DNA of 64,000 bases from Lingula anatina (taxonomy: Eukaryota; Brachiopoda; Lingulata; Lingulida; Lingulidae), in NCBI RefSeq assembly GCF_001039355.2, contig NW_019775413.1, forward strand, positions 1,752,249 through 1,816,248, in the 5' to 3' direction. The notes below the pieces were generated by a model. It made no database searches, was not told the origin of the DNA, and saw only the letters and a program-made list of their open reading frames with translations. Shown here piece by piece: positions 35,701 through 47,875 of this stretch. The translations under genes were made by a program, and so were the position numbers. The stretch's first letter is position 1. Each line of letters begins with the position of its first letter.

Positions 35701-36436
35701 ACACTGGTTAATTAGATAATTAGGTTATGTGTCACGTGATGCCACTGCATGTGAACTCAATTATTGTAAACAAACTAGGGCAGGACTTGAGATAACCATC
35801 AGTCACTCTTACTTCGGAGATAGCAATAATATATGTTTTGGGTGAAATACAGAGGACCAGACACTGAACCATTCAATGAACCATGCACCTAGGCTAAGAG
35901 CAGTGGTGGGACCTCTAAAAAATCTGATAAATAAACAAACCCATGTTTTATTGATTGGGGGGGGGGGGGTCTATAAACGTGTACAGTTTATCTTGAAAAT
36001 TCAGTCAGGGGAGGGGGGTTCAACTAAAAGTCCCCCAAACAAATCCCCCACCTGAATGATGCAGTCATACTACTACTGAAAAAAAAGGAAAAGTGTAATT
36101 TCTAGTCCAATATGGGTCCAGTGGCATACTGTACATGCAACCAGACGCTGATCAGTATCACTAACCGTCGAGACGAACCACGTAATGTTAGATAACCGTG
36201 TGGAAAGTGATTTGTTGCAACAGATTAACTGTCGATCAACAACAAAGGTCTTCATTTGGATTACTACGGGTCCTGAATTCATGTTGTCAGGGTCTGACAT
36301 CGTGGCGTTTCAACTCACCTCTCATTTTCATCGGCTCATTTAACTCCACTAGGACATGGCCCTGTACGACTTCTCCTGCGTGATAAACTGCATATTGGTT
36401 TGGAAGAGAAATGGCAAATACATTAAGCTTCCCCAT
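32743..36436 (-). CDS. ARRDC3: Arrestin domain-containing protein, ARRDC2/3/4-like, paralogue 2 (391 aa)
   Basis: Seven exons in transcript order: 36319-36436, 35230-35376, 34703-34929, 34197-34379, 33568-33750, 33087-33282, 32743-32864; GT-AG, phases join (1176 nt). Intron positions and phases are the same as in the paralogue at 26224-30048, and exons 4 and 5 are exactly 183 nt in both, which shows tandem gene duplication. The N-terminal fold contains GFAYVHWTE and SFEGDWGHVRY. The C-terminal fold starts TLCCLCCASGPI (Cys cluster near 176-180) and includes KGYVPGETI. The tail is proline-rich (QPPPPLPVQ) with PSAP at 341-344 and PPSY at 353-356, then VDIKDDADNEYT and QYTPVYTYY, closely matching the paralogue's tail. 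Expected role: adaptor for NEDD4-type ligases in receptor downregulation. Substrates are unknown. Confidence 0.93.
33901..34112. mobile_element. Fold-back (MITE-like) element, family A copy 7
   Basis: About 212 bp inside intron 4 of the upstream arrestin gene. The left end is cattcccatagattttagat; the right end is gatcgatctaatctctggg then aatgggg. The inner stem has ggggagtctcactagatta mirrored by agctatttagcatgacccc. Confidence 0.75.
35957..35969. repeat. Poly(G) tract
   Basis: Thirteen or so consecutive G in the first intron of the upstream arrestin gene. A second G run lies at about 40919-40930 and a C run at 44495-44509. Confidence 0.9.
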
Positions 36437-38735
36437 TGTCAACCTTGATAAAATTAAGAGACAATCGAGAGGGATTGTTTTACACGAACCCCTCCTTCTT
36501 TACAGGATTTCACAATTCTGTCCATAACGAGGCTCGCGCGTGGACACGCCAGTCATTACATGTTACAAGTTAATGTACTGCTGCTGCTGTCTTTTGGACA
36601 GTTATCGATTTTACCTATGATTTTTGTTAGCATTCCACCTTGGAGCAATAAAACATTTTCCTAAGTATAACTACCATTCGCTATTACCATCAGTATTGAA
36701 TGACACTGGTGGAGTTTTACGTATTAATTTGTTTTAACATAGATCTACATACGTCATCGTTACCGTGCACTGTACTTCTAGTCGCCAAATCGGGCGCATT
36801 TATGATTGAAGGTCGTATTGATATATTTAAGTGATTTTGATACACAGTTTTTCACTACGGTGGACCAGTGCAGTGCGATACTCTCACTATATCAAATTCT
36901 TAAATATGTACTAGTAGTTTAAATTATTTATTAGTGCTCTTTTAAGATATATATGACAGACAAACATGCCTTTAGTAAACCCTAACTCTAGGCATATGGT
37001 CAGTTATCCTGCACTCAATTTATTGTACCTCGTATCTGTTCAAATATTTCATTCACCATCATATCCCCCCCTTAATAATATAAAAAATATAATTTATTCA
37101 TGTATTGGTAAAATAAATCTTGCAATGAATTTATTTTCATTATATTTGATAATTAAAGTGTTTTTGGTATTTTTACACATTTTAATTGTTAAAAGTGTTT
37201 ATCTTCTACATATTTATAGATGATACATTGGTTAAAAAATAATACTTGCACAATGTACATCACCTCTCACTATTACCCTCAGCACTGTTTCTTGTACATA
37301 GTGTACCCTGGAGTGTGCTCTATACGTTTTTAAAAACCACATATAGCAATCAATAGCACGGACAAACATTACAGACTTATTTACAGTACATTAATTGGTG
37401 GAAAATTTTACAAAGCCATTTTTACCTTAATTCTAGACCTGTTCAAATATTGTTATTCATATAAGACAAATGGCTAAATGAGTAAAACTTATATATTCTT
37501 GTGAATTTCTTTTCACTACATTTGATAAATTATTGGTAATATTTTTAAGTTAGAAAGTTTTTTTTGTATTTTTTTTTCTAATAATTTAAAATATCTTGAG
37601 GTAAGACACATACCTGGCCATACATTACCTTCTAAGTACAGTAGCCTAGGTCAACAATTGTTCTATTATTCAGCAATTGTGGAATTTTGAATGAGGCAAA
37701 AATGAACACAGGTCAAGTGTTGGAAATTTCACCCTACCATTTCTGGCCAAAAACTACCATCCTTTATCTCAACTTTTGCATAAAATCATCTGAGATCCGT
37801 GTAAAGTCCTTGTTCAATATAGATGAACCAAGCCAAATTAATTTCTGAACAAGTAGGCATCTAAGAAAATTCTTCATTTTATGCTTTGCTCTCTCAATCA
37901 TGTTTTTTTTTTATATAAATAAGCAGCATATCCATTTAGTCTGCGTGAAACTCTGCGTTGTCATATATGAGTTTGTTATAATTGTTGTTGTTTAATTATA
38001 ATAATTATTTTTTATTATTACCAATGTTATCAAATAGTTACAGCAGAAAATAAGTACAAAGAGAGTTTTTGCAATAAAGTATATTTTAACTTGCATTTGA
38101 CATAAAGAGCATATTTATATACACAAAACAATTGCCATACTGATTAAAGTCAGCTTGAACAACAAGCAACCAAACATATAATTGTTCATGGATAAAGCAC
38201 TTTACTTTTTGTATCAATGGGTTCTGGAATGTTTCATTTTTCCAAAGATTATGTAATTATCTTGCCACAGTTATTTAAAGATTTGCACAAAAAAAAAAAA
38301 AAGACTCCAACTGTGAATCAAGGTGAGTCTGTAATGGACATGCCTGGCCTGTTCAGCTCCAGCTGGTGAAGTGGAACACTGCAAAGGTGGTAATTAAGTT
38401 TTGCAGCTGATCTCAAATATCAAATTTGTGTAGCTAGAAATATTAGAGTAAAAAAAGGTTTAAATCTGAAATAAATAATTTTGATTGTAACATCACACTT
38501 TTATGTGCCAAAATCTGTCACCATACCACAAAAGAAATTTTTAAAAAATTGTTTTTCTCTAGCAATTCCTTTCTACAACTGCAACCCACTTTCCGCTGAT
38601 AATCCATCTTCAAGACAGAAGAGACAGACAAAATTTCAAGTAATGCTTGAGAAAAACCTGGGAGGAATGTACAAAGCACACTTATTTGTATGCTTGATGT
38701 CACCTAGATGTCCCTATCCGATGTTTCCTCTCTTG
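36437..38735. other. Intergenic region between arrestin gene and TPGS2
   Basis: About 2.3 kb. It should hold the promoter and any non-coding first exon of the arrestin gene (5' end at 36436, minus strand) and the 3' UTR of TPGS2 (stop 38736-38738). The sequence is strongly AT-rich from 36900 onward. No ORF of interest or transposon ends recognised. Confidence 0.4.
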
Positions 38736-41700
38736 CTACCTTTGACTAGCTGATTTAGAAAGTGCCTGTGATATAAGACTTGCTCCTCTTGAACTACTGG
38801 ACGGCTGAGACCTAAAAATGTCAACATTCATTTATCTAGAGTTAATGCCAAATGAATTAATACAATTTTACAAATTAATACATGAGTATTCTTTAAAATT
38901 TTAACATAAAATTTACTTGGATTATCAGAGCCTTTGTTGACCATTAAAGATCAATGCAAGATAATATTTTGATTGATGCAATATCAGTTCCATAATTGAT
39001 GACTTAAATACATATTTTCCAATATGGAATTAATTTGCCATTCTGTTGAAGCATATCAAAAAAAAATATATATGCAAAATTCACATGAAGACTTACTTTG
39101 CAGAGGAAACTGCTCCTTTTCTCTGGGGAGCTCCCTGTTTAGCTGCTCCAGCCTGACTTGCTGTAGGAGCTGGTTTCCTAGAAATTAAAGGCACCATCAG
39201 TATTCTAAGCTATAGAAATTTTTCTTCACAACCAAGTTTCAATCTTTTACTTTTCAGGAAAATATTTTGGATAACTAAAATACACAGCAAAGGTAATTCA
39301 GATACATGTGTACTTACTTTTTATCTGATTTCCCTCTAAAAACTTTGCCAACATCTAGTTGTATTACTTGAGACTCTTGACTATCAGATGGTGCAGGCTG
39401 CGTTACAAAATTACTGTCCAGCTGAAGACGCTCTGGAGCAAACACGTTGAACCATTGCTGAAGGTAACAGAAAAAATAACTTACAAAATATGTACAAGCA
39501 CTACTACGAATTTAGAAGAGGTAATATATTCCTTGTGTGAACAGCTTTAGTTTAACTTGTTTCAGGTATTCATTTTACTTGACATGAAAAAAAAATCCAG
39601 TTTGCAGCAATATTGCAAATATTTACATATTGCTGCTTACTCCTTTCATAAGTTAAATTCTATTTTCAGACAAAGAACAAAATGCTATGCAAACACCTTA
39701 GCTTGTGGTGGCAAGCCCATATCTGTAAATGCATACTGCCATTGTGGCAGACCTAAATGTGTGAGCATTAGTCTGTAGTATGAAGTAAAGCTCTCTGCCA
39801 AAAAATGCCACTGCAGGGAACGGTCCATGAACCACACTTCAGGGTTATGTGTTGGCACTCCTGGAGTAAAAATAAACAAGAGAAAATTTATGATTAAATA
39901 TTAAATATTAAAACTATAATCAATTTACAAAAATGACTGTGAAAGAAAACCGTCAACATGCATTGCAATCAGAACTATTTTCCAGGTCAAGTTCAATTCT
40001 GTCAAATGACATGTAACGACATTAAGAATATTTAAATCTTACCTGGTTTGGCACATTTATAAACAAGGCACACCTTTCCATGACCATCACAGGAATCCAG
40101 TTCAAAGATTCTTGCTCTCTGGTCAAAATGGGGTTTGGGATGGACTGAAGTACATGAAGGTATACACCTATATTGCATGTAAATATATAGTCTACATAAC
40201 TTGAAGAAGTCAGTCACGAGACAAGTTAGAAAAAGTTTAAATACAGAAAAAAATATAAGATACACATCTGCAAAAAAGTTCATACTTTCTAACTTAAATT
40301 TACACAGGTAAGTCCTGAATGCCTGAAACAAAATTGCAATTTTAATATTTAGTAGTGGTGATAACAAGAATTGTGCATATCCACCTCTCCTGAAGTAGAC
40401 CTTGTGACTACTAAAAGAGACTAAATATATTAGTAATTTCATACAGTACAAGAAAACTGTAAAATTTGAACTTGGTTAAAACTTACTTGGATCATCTTCT
40501 TCCTCCGATTCAGCTTCCAGGTCAGCTAAAGAGGGCATTGCTGGACTACTGTTGCCAACTATTCCACCAAATCTGTTTAAACTGCTTATGGGATTTATTT
40601 CCATTTTCCCAAGAGGAATTAATGTGTCTAAAATACATTAGATATTGTATAAGAATAACTGGTCTATATAACATTTATTCAAATATACCTAATTAGTGGA
40701 CAAAATTGTAAATAAATAAACAAGTTAAATGCCATTTGACAGGGAATAAAATTATGACAATTGACTACTATCAAGTCACCTTGAAAACAAGAAATGTATG
40801 CAGTGCAACAACAGCTGCACTCCTGATCCAAAGCCAAACTTGGAGTGTTTCTACACAGATTAAAAACAATTGGCATATATACACTGTAGGTACCAGGCCA
40901 ATAGGCAGAAGGATCTGAGGGGGGGGGGGGTTAGAAAAACCACACTTTTGGCAGGGATGTGGTATTATTCCTAGGAAAAGACCCTCCTTTAAAATTGCTG
41001 GCTACAGGCCTAAACATAATTCTTTGCCATTAGCAAGATGTCTATACATACCTCCAACTTTTGTTTTCCATGTTAACTTCATGCCATTGTTTGTAAGATA
41101 AAAACACTTCAAATCATCTGGCAGGAAGCAGGAACATCGCTGGAATTTAAGAAATCAAGTAAATAACATTTAACATAAATTAATAAACAGTTGTAAGATT
41201 TTTTTATATGTGTTATATGTTGTGAGTAAATTTTATGAGAACAAAGGATAGTAAATGCAATATAAAAGCACTGTATCATTTAGCAGGCATTGTACTGCCA
41301 CTTTCTATAAAAAGAGGATGAAAATCAACTACCCCAGGGAGGATATCCTCCTACTAATTTTTTTGTTAATCTGTGCCCAACCCTGTTCACACCAAACATG
41401 TACCTGATCCCATCCTATAAGTTCTGTAGTTTCTGCAGGGGGTTTCTGATCAAATACTACACCTGTAATGCCTGGTCGCTTATCTGAATACGAAATATCG
41501 TATGATTTACGTTATTTCATATAAGCTGACACACATAATAAACAATACATTTTAAGAATGGGCACTATGACAAGATTAGCACTTCGAGACTTTCTTTTAA
41601 AGATAGAGTTTACATCTGAAAAATAATCATAACTTGTCTGCTCAATGGCAAAACTTTAAAATTGTAGAAGAATGAGGAAACTTTCAATTCTTCTCGTTTT

Positions 41701-42047
41701 TTTTTTTTTTTTGTCGATTATTTAAAAAAAGTATTTTTGGCTTTTTCTTATCTCAAAGGAATAGTTATTTCGAAGAACAAGCAGTCAGCCAAACAGTGTG
41801 ACGACCTGAGCAGATAAAAACGTAGGTTTAACTTAACGGCCCGTCACTTGGGTTTGACGGCGGTTTGTTTACATTGGTGAATGGAATACTTCTGTTGCTA
41901 GTGCAGTGACATTATCCCTTCAGAAATAACCAAATATTTCTTGTGATGCCTTTATAATCAAACAACACTCTCTTTACCCAATGTCTTTAAAACACCAAGC
42001 GTTAGTTGTTCAAAAAGTCTTTTATAACGAGTGTCTTCCTCCGGCAT
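38736..42047 (-). CDS. TPGS2: Tubulin polyglutamylase complex subunit 2 (313 aa), complete
   Basis: TPGS2 (C18orf10 in humans) is a non-catalytic subunit of the TTLL1 tubulin polyglutamylase complex, which modifies axonemal, centriolar and neuronal microtubules. Nine exons in transcript order: 41978-42047, 41404-41483, 41052-41139, 40487-40627, 40043-40144, 39697-39860, 39318-39457, 39097-39177, 38736-38811; all GT-AG with continuous phase (942 nt). Hallmarks are LTLGVLK near the N-terminus, FLPDDLKCFYLTNNGM (the SMI1/KNR4-like region), IFELDSCDGHGKVCLVYK, LQWHFLAESFTSYYRLMLTH and LGLPQWQYAF near 196-205. The C-terminal 60 residues are a Lys/Ala/Ser-rich tail, as in the human protein (300 aa). 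The start is the first ATG, directly opposite the 5' end of ATR. Confidence 0.95.
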
Positions 42048-42228
42048 CCTTGTCAATCGATTGCACTCTTCACAAAATGAAGATTGCAAAATACTTCATA
42101 ACTTTTGGAATTGTGGGATATTAGCGGGAGCAATGATGACTCTCGGTATCACTTCCTTCCTTGTTATCCCCTTTAAATACGTTGAAGTTGCTGTAATTAT
42201 AGTCACACTTTGAGGAAAAGTAACATTG
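42048..42228. promoter_or_regulatory. Shared (bidirectional) promoter region of TPGS2 and ATR
   Basis: TPGS2 begins translation at 42047 going left. ATR appears to have a non-coding first exon ending at 42228, where ACATTG is followed by the consensus donor gtaagc; the next acceptor is at 42660. Both transcription starts must therefore fit in, or overlap within, about 180 bp. No TATA box is obvious. The position of the ATR 5' exon is inferred from splice signals only. Confidence 0.5.
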
Positions 42229-42660
42229 GTAAGCGCTTCATATGATTGTACTAATGCAAGTGAAGTTAGATAAAATCTAAGTTCAACAAGTTGCACAGAT
42301 TGCTGGTCTTCTGTAACTTTTTAAAGTTCTCATTTCTGTCTGTGCCTCTAGCTTATTTTGTTGCTTTTGTTTAGCCTTTAGTTTAGTGAAATTTGTCAGT
42401 GCACAAATAGTGAAATGCATTTGATTGTGTGGTTAAAGTTCTTCTCAATTCTAGTTTGATCTAAAATAACACTGCTATAATACTATAGTGCTTGCACCAC
42501 TGCCACAGTTAATAAATTACACATGTACATCTTAAAATTGAAATGAAATGCAATAAATTGATATGCAGTTGTTGTAATATACTGATTTGCAATAATTGAA
42601 AGCATACAAAAAGTTATTGTCTTTGACAATAGTTTGATAACCTTTTTTAATTTATCTCAG
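42229..42660 (+). other. Predicted intron in the ATR 5' UTR
   Basis: A strong donor (gtaagc) at 42229 and a strong acceptor (ccttttttaatttatctcag) ending at 42660 bracket 432 bp without coding potential. The exon after it carries 17 non-coding bases and then the ATG at 42678. Confidence 0.5.
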
Positions 42661-42677
42661 ATAAACAGGTGATCAAA

Positions 42678-45600
42678 ATGAGTGGACAACAAGATTTGAT
42701 GGCTAGTTTTAAGGAGGTGGAGCAATTGCTCAGGTATGTAGAAATAAATCAGGTAAGCTCATTTTTTGTTGTAGTAAGTAATAATCATTATGTTTTTTAA
42801 AAACTAAATGATCAGTGAACAGGAGAATTCTTTGTCCCACAGTGTACAAATAAATACTTGCCAATGCTATTCTTTTTGCATAGATAATCACTACCCTTTA
42901 CATTTCCAATTAGGCGAGTATTGAAAACAAATATTATCATGTTTTTATGAACAATTCTTACACATTTTATATTTTAGTGATGCCGATATGCCTCCAGAAG
43001 AGAAGACCAGCAGAGGAAGGAAGTGTCTGTGCCACATAGTGGACACCTTACTTTGTGACATGAAAAAAAGTATGTACCACTGAGATGAAATGAGCTACAT
43101 TTAAAAAAAGGGATTATCATTTATTAAACTTCCTCATTATGCTCTGGTTTTATCATTGCATATCTGATCATGATGATTTTCTGGAGTGGACCACACATGG
43201 TCTTATAACAATAAAATACTTTTTTTTAAATTAGCAAATTACTTTATATCTCAGAGCAAATAAACATAAATCTGATTTTTTCCCTTTTTTTCAACAGTTT
43301 CTGATGAGGTGAAGAACACTGGTAGTTCCTCATTTTGTGAACTAAGTCTACAGATGGTGAATCAGTTGGTAGACACGGAGGCCTTGTCACAAATGTTTGT
43401 TGAAGATGCCCATGGTTATGGTGATGAAACACCGGTTTTGTCTCAGGCAAATGAATCTGTTATCCCAGAGAATAAACTTGTCTCACAGGGTATGTGATTT
43501 CCAATAATGCTTAGCTAAAGTCATCATAGCAAAATTTATTATTTTTGTATTTATTATGTTGTATGTATTTTTTGGAGTACAGTAGTTGATTGACAAGATA
43601 TCTTTTAGCAATTAGTAACTGATATAAGATAAATCTTTTCAGTATAGGATCAATAACAGAAATATTCTTTGTAGACTTATGATTAGTTTGTCTACTTTGT
43701 GTGTCCTGTCCTTGCCCAAGAAATTGATAAAGTTGGTTTTAATTGGCAGTACGAAAAAAATATTATCAATTTGAGTTCCAATTATGGTCTTTGTCACTCA
43801 GAACTTTCTGATTTGTTCTTGATAATGATAAGATATGGTTAGAGTGTCTAGCTAAATTGTATGACAGAAATGTTTCAGTACAAAAAAAAACAAACTTTTT
43901 ACAGCTTTTACATTTTGGATTGTGAACCGCCTCCTGGCTGTTCTGGTGAGTGAGGAATGTGCTCCATACCATGAGAAAACTATCACCTCTGTGTACAACA
44001 TTCTGCAGCTGTTGAAAGGAAGAGATACATATGCATTTGCTCAGCTGGCTTCTGAATTGATCCTTTGTTTAGGGGGTAAGTTTGCTTCTTTGGATTTCTC
44101 ATTGAGATGAAAAAAACAGGCAATTCTTCAGTTGATGTAATAAGCTCTCTTTTATATTGTCCATTTAAATTTCATTCTAGTCCTGAATTTTATCATGCAT
44201 CAATGACCAAGTTGTTCTGACAAATTTTATCTGGGCAACATATTACATTGTTAACAATAACCTTTCATAACAAGAGCATGAGAACAATTGTGCCTAGATG
44301 TCAGCCTCTACGTGCCATCTAAATTCATATTGTCTTTATGGGTGCTGTACTGCTTGTATTACGTCTTTGTAGACATATGTGAAGCATTCTACCATGCAGA
44401 CATAGCAATGGATGATAGGGAAGAGTTGAAGAGGTTCAAATCTGATGAATTAATGCGTGGGATATACCAGGTAAATCCACGGGGTAGAGCAAATCCCCCC
44501 CCCCCCCCCTTGCTGGTCTTTGGTCAAAGGCACAGGGTGGGAATTGCAATCAGTCATTTGCTAGAAATGCCCTTCTAGATGCATTTTAAGCTTGCGTTCC
44601 CCCCAAACAAGATAAATTGCCATCTGGTGCTATTGTAAACCTTAATTCATTTTTCCAAAATTTATATGTGAATAATGAATAGAGCTTGGATGTACAAAGA
44701 AAGGTATATATGGTCAAGTTATCTAATGCTAATAAAATACACTTGCTTTATTTTGATACAAAAAGGTTTTTGCTTTGTATAAGGTTCGGGGACAAACAAG
44801 AAATCTTACCTTAACACTTTAGTTTCATTTCATAGGAACTATTTTATCTAATATTTAGGGAGGTGATGTTGTTACCTACACTCACAGAGCAGTTTTATTC
44901 TCAAACACTGAAGCTGGGGAGCTACTGCAAGTAAACTTGACGTCAGTACATAATGTAGATATCTGATATTTTTGGTCCACCCAGTTTTTCTTTCACTGAT
45001 AAAAAAACAGTGTTTTAACTATATCAGTATTACCTTATGGTATTGTTGTGTTTAAGTAATTTGATGATATATGATAACATCTAGCTGTAGCTAGCCAGCA
45101 GCCTCATTAAAATCACATCGCATAATTATTATTATTTTAAAAAGTTTTTTAGTATTTTGACAGTAATTGCTCATCTAAAAATTTACAAGTTATAATTATT
45201 GTATATGTCTATAAAGTTTTTTTTACCACCAAAATTTTAGTATTTTTTACCTTTGGTGTATTCCAGGAGAATAGTTGGTAAAGTGATATTTGAAGTCCAT
45301 CAGTTTGTAGGTAGGAAGGAACACCTACTCTGGAGTATACTGGGATGTCAGCTAGAATTTGGAGATGTGGAACTAAAGAGGGTTTGTAGTTATTTGCAGT
45401 TTTCTATTTTTCCTTCATCCATGTTACTAAAAACAGTGGAATAAATCTACTCCATTATGATTGCGTGTGGGGGAAGGAGAGTTGTTGTGTATCTTAATAA
45501 AATTTTTGTTGAAAAAAAAAAGCAATAAAAAAAACAAATCTGCTAGAAATTGATTTGTTTTTAATAGGTTTCTCTAGATGTGTGCCATGCCCTCACAGAA

Positions 45601-47804
45601 GTGGGTGGTTTGCCCCCAATGGAGACTCTGGATTACTATGTCAGTTGTCTAGGAGCACTGGTGGAGCTGCTTTGTTCAGGCTTTGATGATGTGCCAGGGT
45701 GAGTCTAGGAAAATGCAAAAATTTATTTAATTTAACTGGAATGAGAAATGGATCTTTTAGCTTGGAATTCAGATATAAAAGCGGATTATAATTTTTTGTT
45801 GTTGTTTTATGTGTTGAGTGATTTTAATAAATTATCAAATAATCACTGTTTTTTAAGATTGTAGGAGTAATTTCATGGTGCCTCTTTTAATGTTATACAA
45901 TGTATTTAGATGTAAATTCTCTTACAGTAAGCTGTCCTCACATATTGATTCCATTTTTTTACAGTGACTATCTTGCCTTGGAGACTAGTTTGGCCAACTG
46001 TCTTGACACAGTCTTTAACCAACCAGTGTCACCTTCTGAGATAAATACAGTGAATACAGGGCAACTAGAAAGTATGTTACAAAGACTATTCCAGGCTGTT
46101 ACCCAGCATGGTCTACAGCAGTTAAAAACAGACAGGTTGAGAACATCTCTGTGTGACACATTGGTGTCCATATTTGATGGACTGCCCTCAGACATGGTTC
46201 ATAGTAGTTTAATGTTGAAGAGGAGGAGAGAAATGGATTCTGTGATCATCAGTGAAATTGGCCAAATGGATAACAGTCAGGTAAATTGATATTTTTTACA
46301 TTACTTTTCACACTAAAGGATTTCTGAAAAATCTTAGCTTAATTTTGCCAGTCCTTGTATTTGAATACAATCCTTTAAAAGATTTGGTTTACAGTTTGTT
46401 AATTCAGAATTTTATATGTATTTTTTCTGACTCAATTTCAGTACCTAGTGCGTTACATGTGCTGTGCTGTACGACTGGATCTCCCAGATGCCAAACCCAG
46501 TTTGTATTCAGCTCTCTCCTCTTCTTCAACCACTTCCTCAGACCTTGATATCCTCAGGCCCTCTACTTCCACAGACTCTGACAGCACAGATGACATGGTA
46601 GTCATAGGGAGGAAAAGGAAACTCGGGTTGAATAGAGGCAAAGGAAAAGACAGGTATGACTATTGAATGTTAAGTATTTATCTATTCAGCTATAAAATTA
46701 ACTGGAAATAAGAGCTAAACCCTTTTATAACACATTTATGTATTGGTCTGAGGCAAATATAGAAAACTGTAAAAAAGAAGAATTTTTAAAAGTTTTCTTT
46801 TTTTACTTTGTGTTTGAAGAAAATGTTTCTCAGGCATAGTTTTTTTTCCTTGTGTAAAATTCACATAAGGGAAAATAAATTACTCATCTGGAAATAAAAA
46901 TATAAAGGATTAATTCAGTATATTTTCTGTAGCAGTTCTGATAATTCTCAGAATTATCCAACAACAGCAATATCCAGGAAATCGCCAACTTGGAACTTGA
47001 TGCTCAGCAAACTAAACCAGCTTTGTAAAGCCTTGCAAAGTGGAGCCACCGAGGTATGTAAAAGCAGAAATAATTGTTTTGAAGTTGTATATGTTGTAAT
47101 TGTACTTCATTCTGCTGTATCTATATATGTCAGTGTTTTGAATGTTAGAATGTAAAACACAAAAATCTCATTTCTTGTAAATTTTTGATATAAATATAAC
47201 TCTGGTTAAAATGTCATTTTTGAAGGTATAACCATTATGGTTTTAATCTGATTGTACTGCCTCTTTTTTCACAGACTCGAGTAGTGAACATTATGGAGGG
47301 ATTAAGAACTGTTGTGGAAGTTGCTGTATGGTGTGTTGTTAAGAAGGGCAGGGGTGACGTGGATGACAAAGATAATATTAGGTATGAAATAAATGCATAA
47401 CTTTTAGTTTGTACATTTGAATCCACATATGATATTCGTATTGCAGGTGAAAATTTAAAATTAGCACACAGAAAAAAAGTGCACATAGTCAAAGTACTTG
47501 TCATTTAAAAAATATTTTGATTTGTGTTGATGGCAAAGGTATCATATGTGAAAAGTCACTTATTGAAGTAATCTATATCCCTTTAGGCTGCCAAATGTTC
47601 CTAGCACTCCCTCCAGACAGCCAGTTGGTTTGACTAACAGAGATAACTTGTCAGAATGGCTCAATAACAGCATGGTGGAGACCATATTTGAGGCTTGGAA
47701 ACATCACTTCCTACAGTGCACACAGTCTAGTGTTCTCATGACCTCCTTGTCCAAGTGTTACAGGAAGATTGTGGAAACCATTGCCTCATTGATGTTTGTG
47801 TCAG
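42678..47804 (+). CDS. ATR: ATR exons 1-13 (residues 1-640, N-terminal HEAT region)
   Basis: Exons: 42678-42733, 42978-43069, 43298-43489, 43905-44075, 44373-44470, 44836-44930, 45267-45381, 45568-45698, 45965-46280, 46442-46653, 46936-47053 (or from 46933), 47275-47381, 47587-47804. Exon 6 was placed with the acceptor ttcatttcatag at 44835, which gives ELFYLIFREVMLL in phase with both neighbours. The nearer AG at 44858 would break the frame. Exon 10 encodes a Ser/Thr-rich linker with a basic GRKRK segment, at the position where human ATR has its own low-complexity linker. Exon 11 has a tandem tag|cag acceptor. Exon 13 is followed 11 bases later by a (TTTA)n tract. Confidence 0.88.
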
Positions 47805-47816
47805 GTCTCTTAATTT

Positions 47817-47875
<59 letters not shown>

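Noticed and set aside
40032-40451. 139-codon minus-strand ORF
   Set aside because: Only its end (40043-40144) is TPGS2 exon 5; the rest is intron read-through.
44859-44930. ATR exon 6 starting at the AG at 44858 or at 44862
   Set aside because: The first breaks the frame and the second needs a skipped nearby AG. The acceptor at 44835 has a good pyrimidine tract, keeps phase 0 and adds a plausible in-frame sequence.
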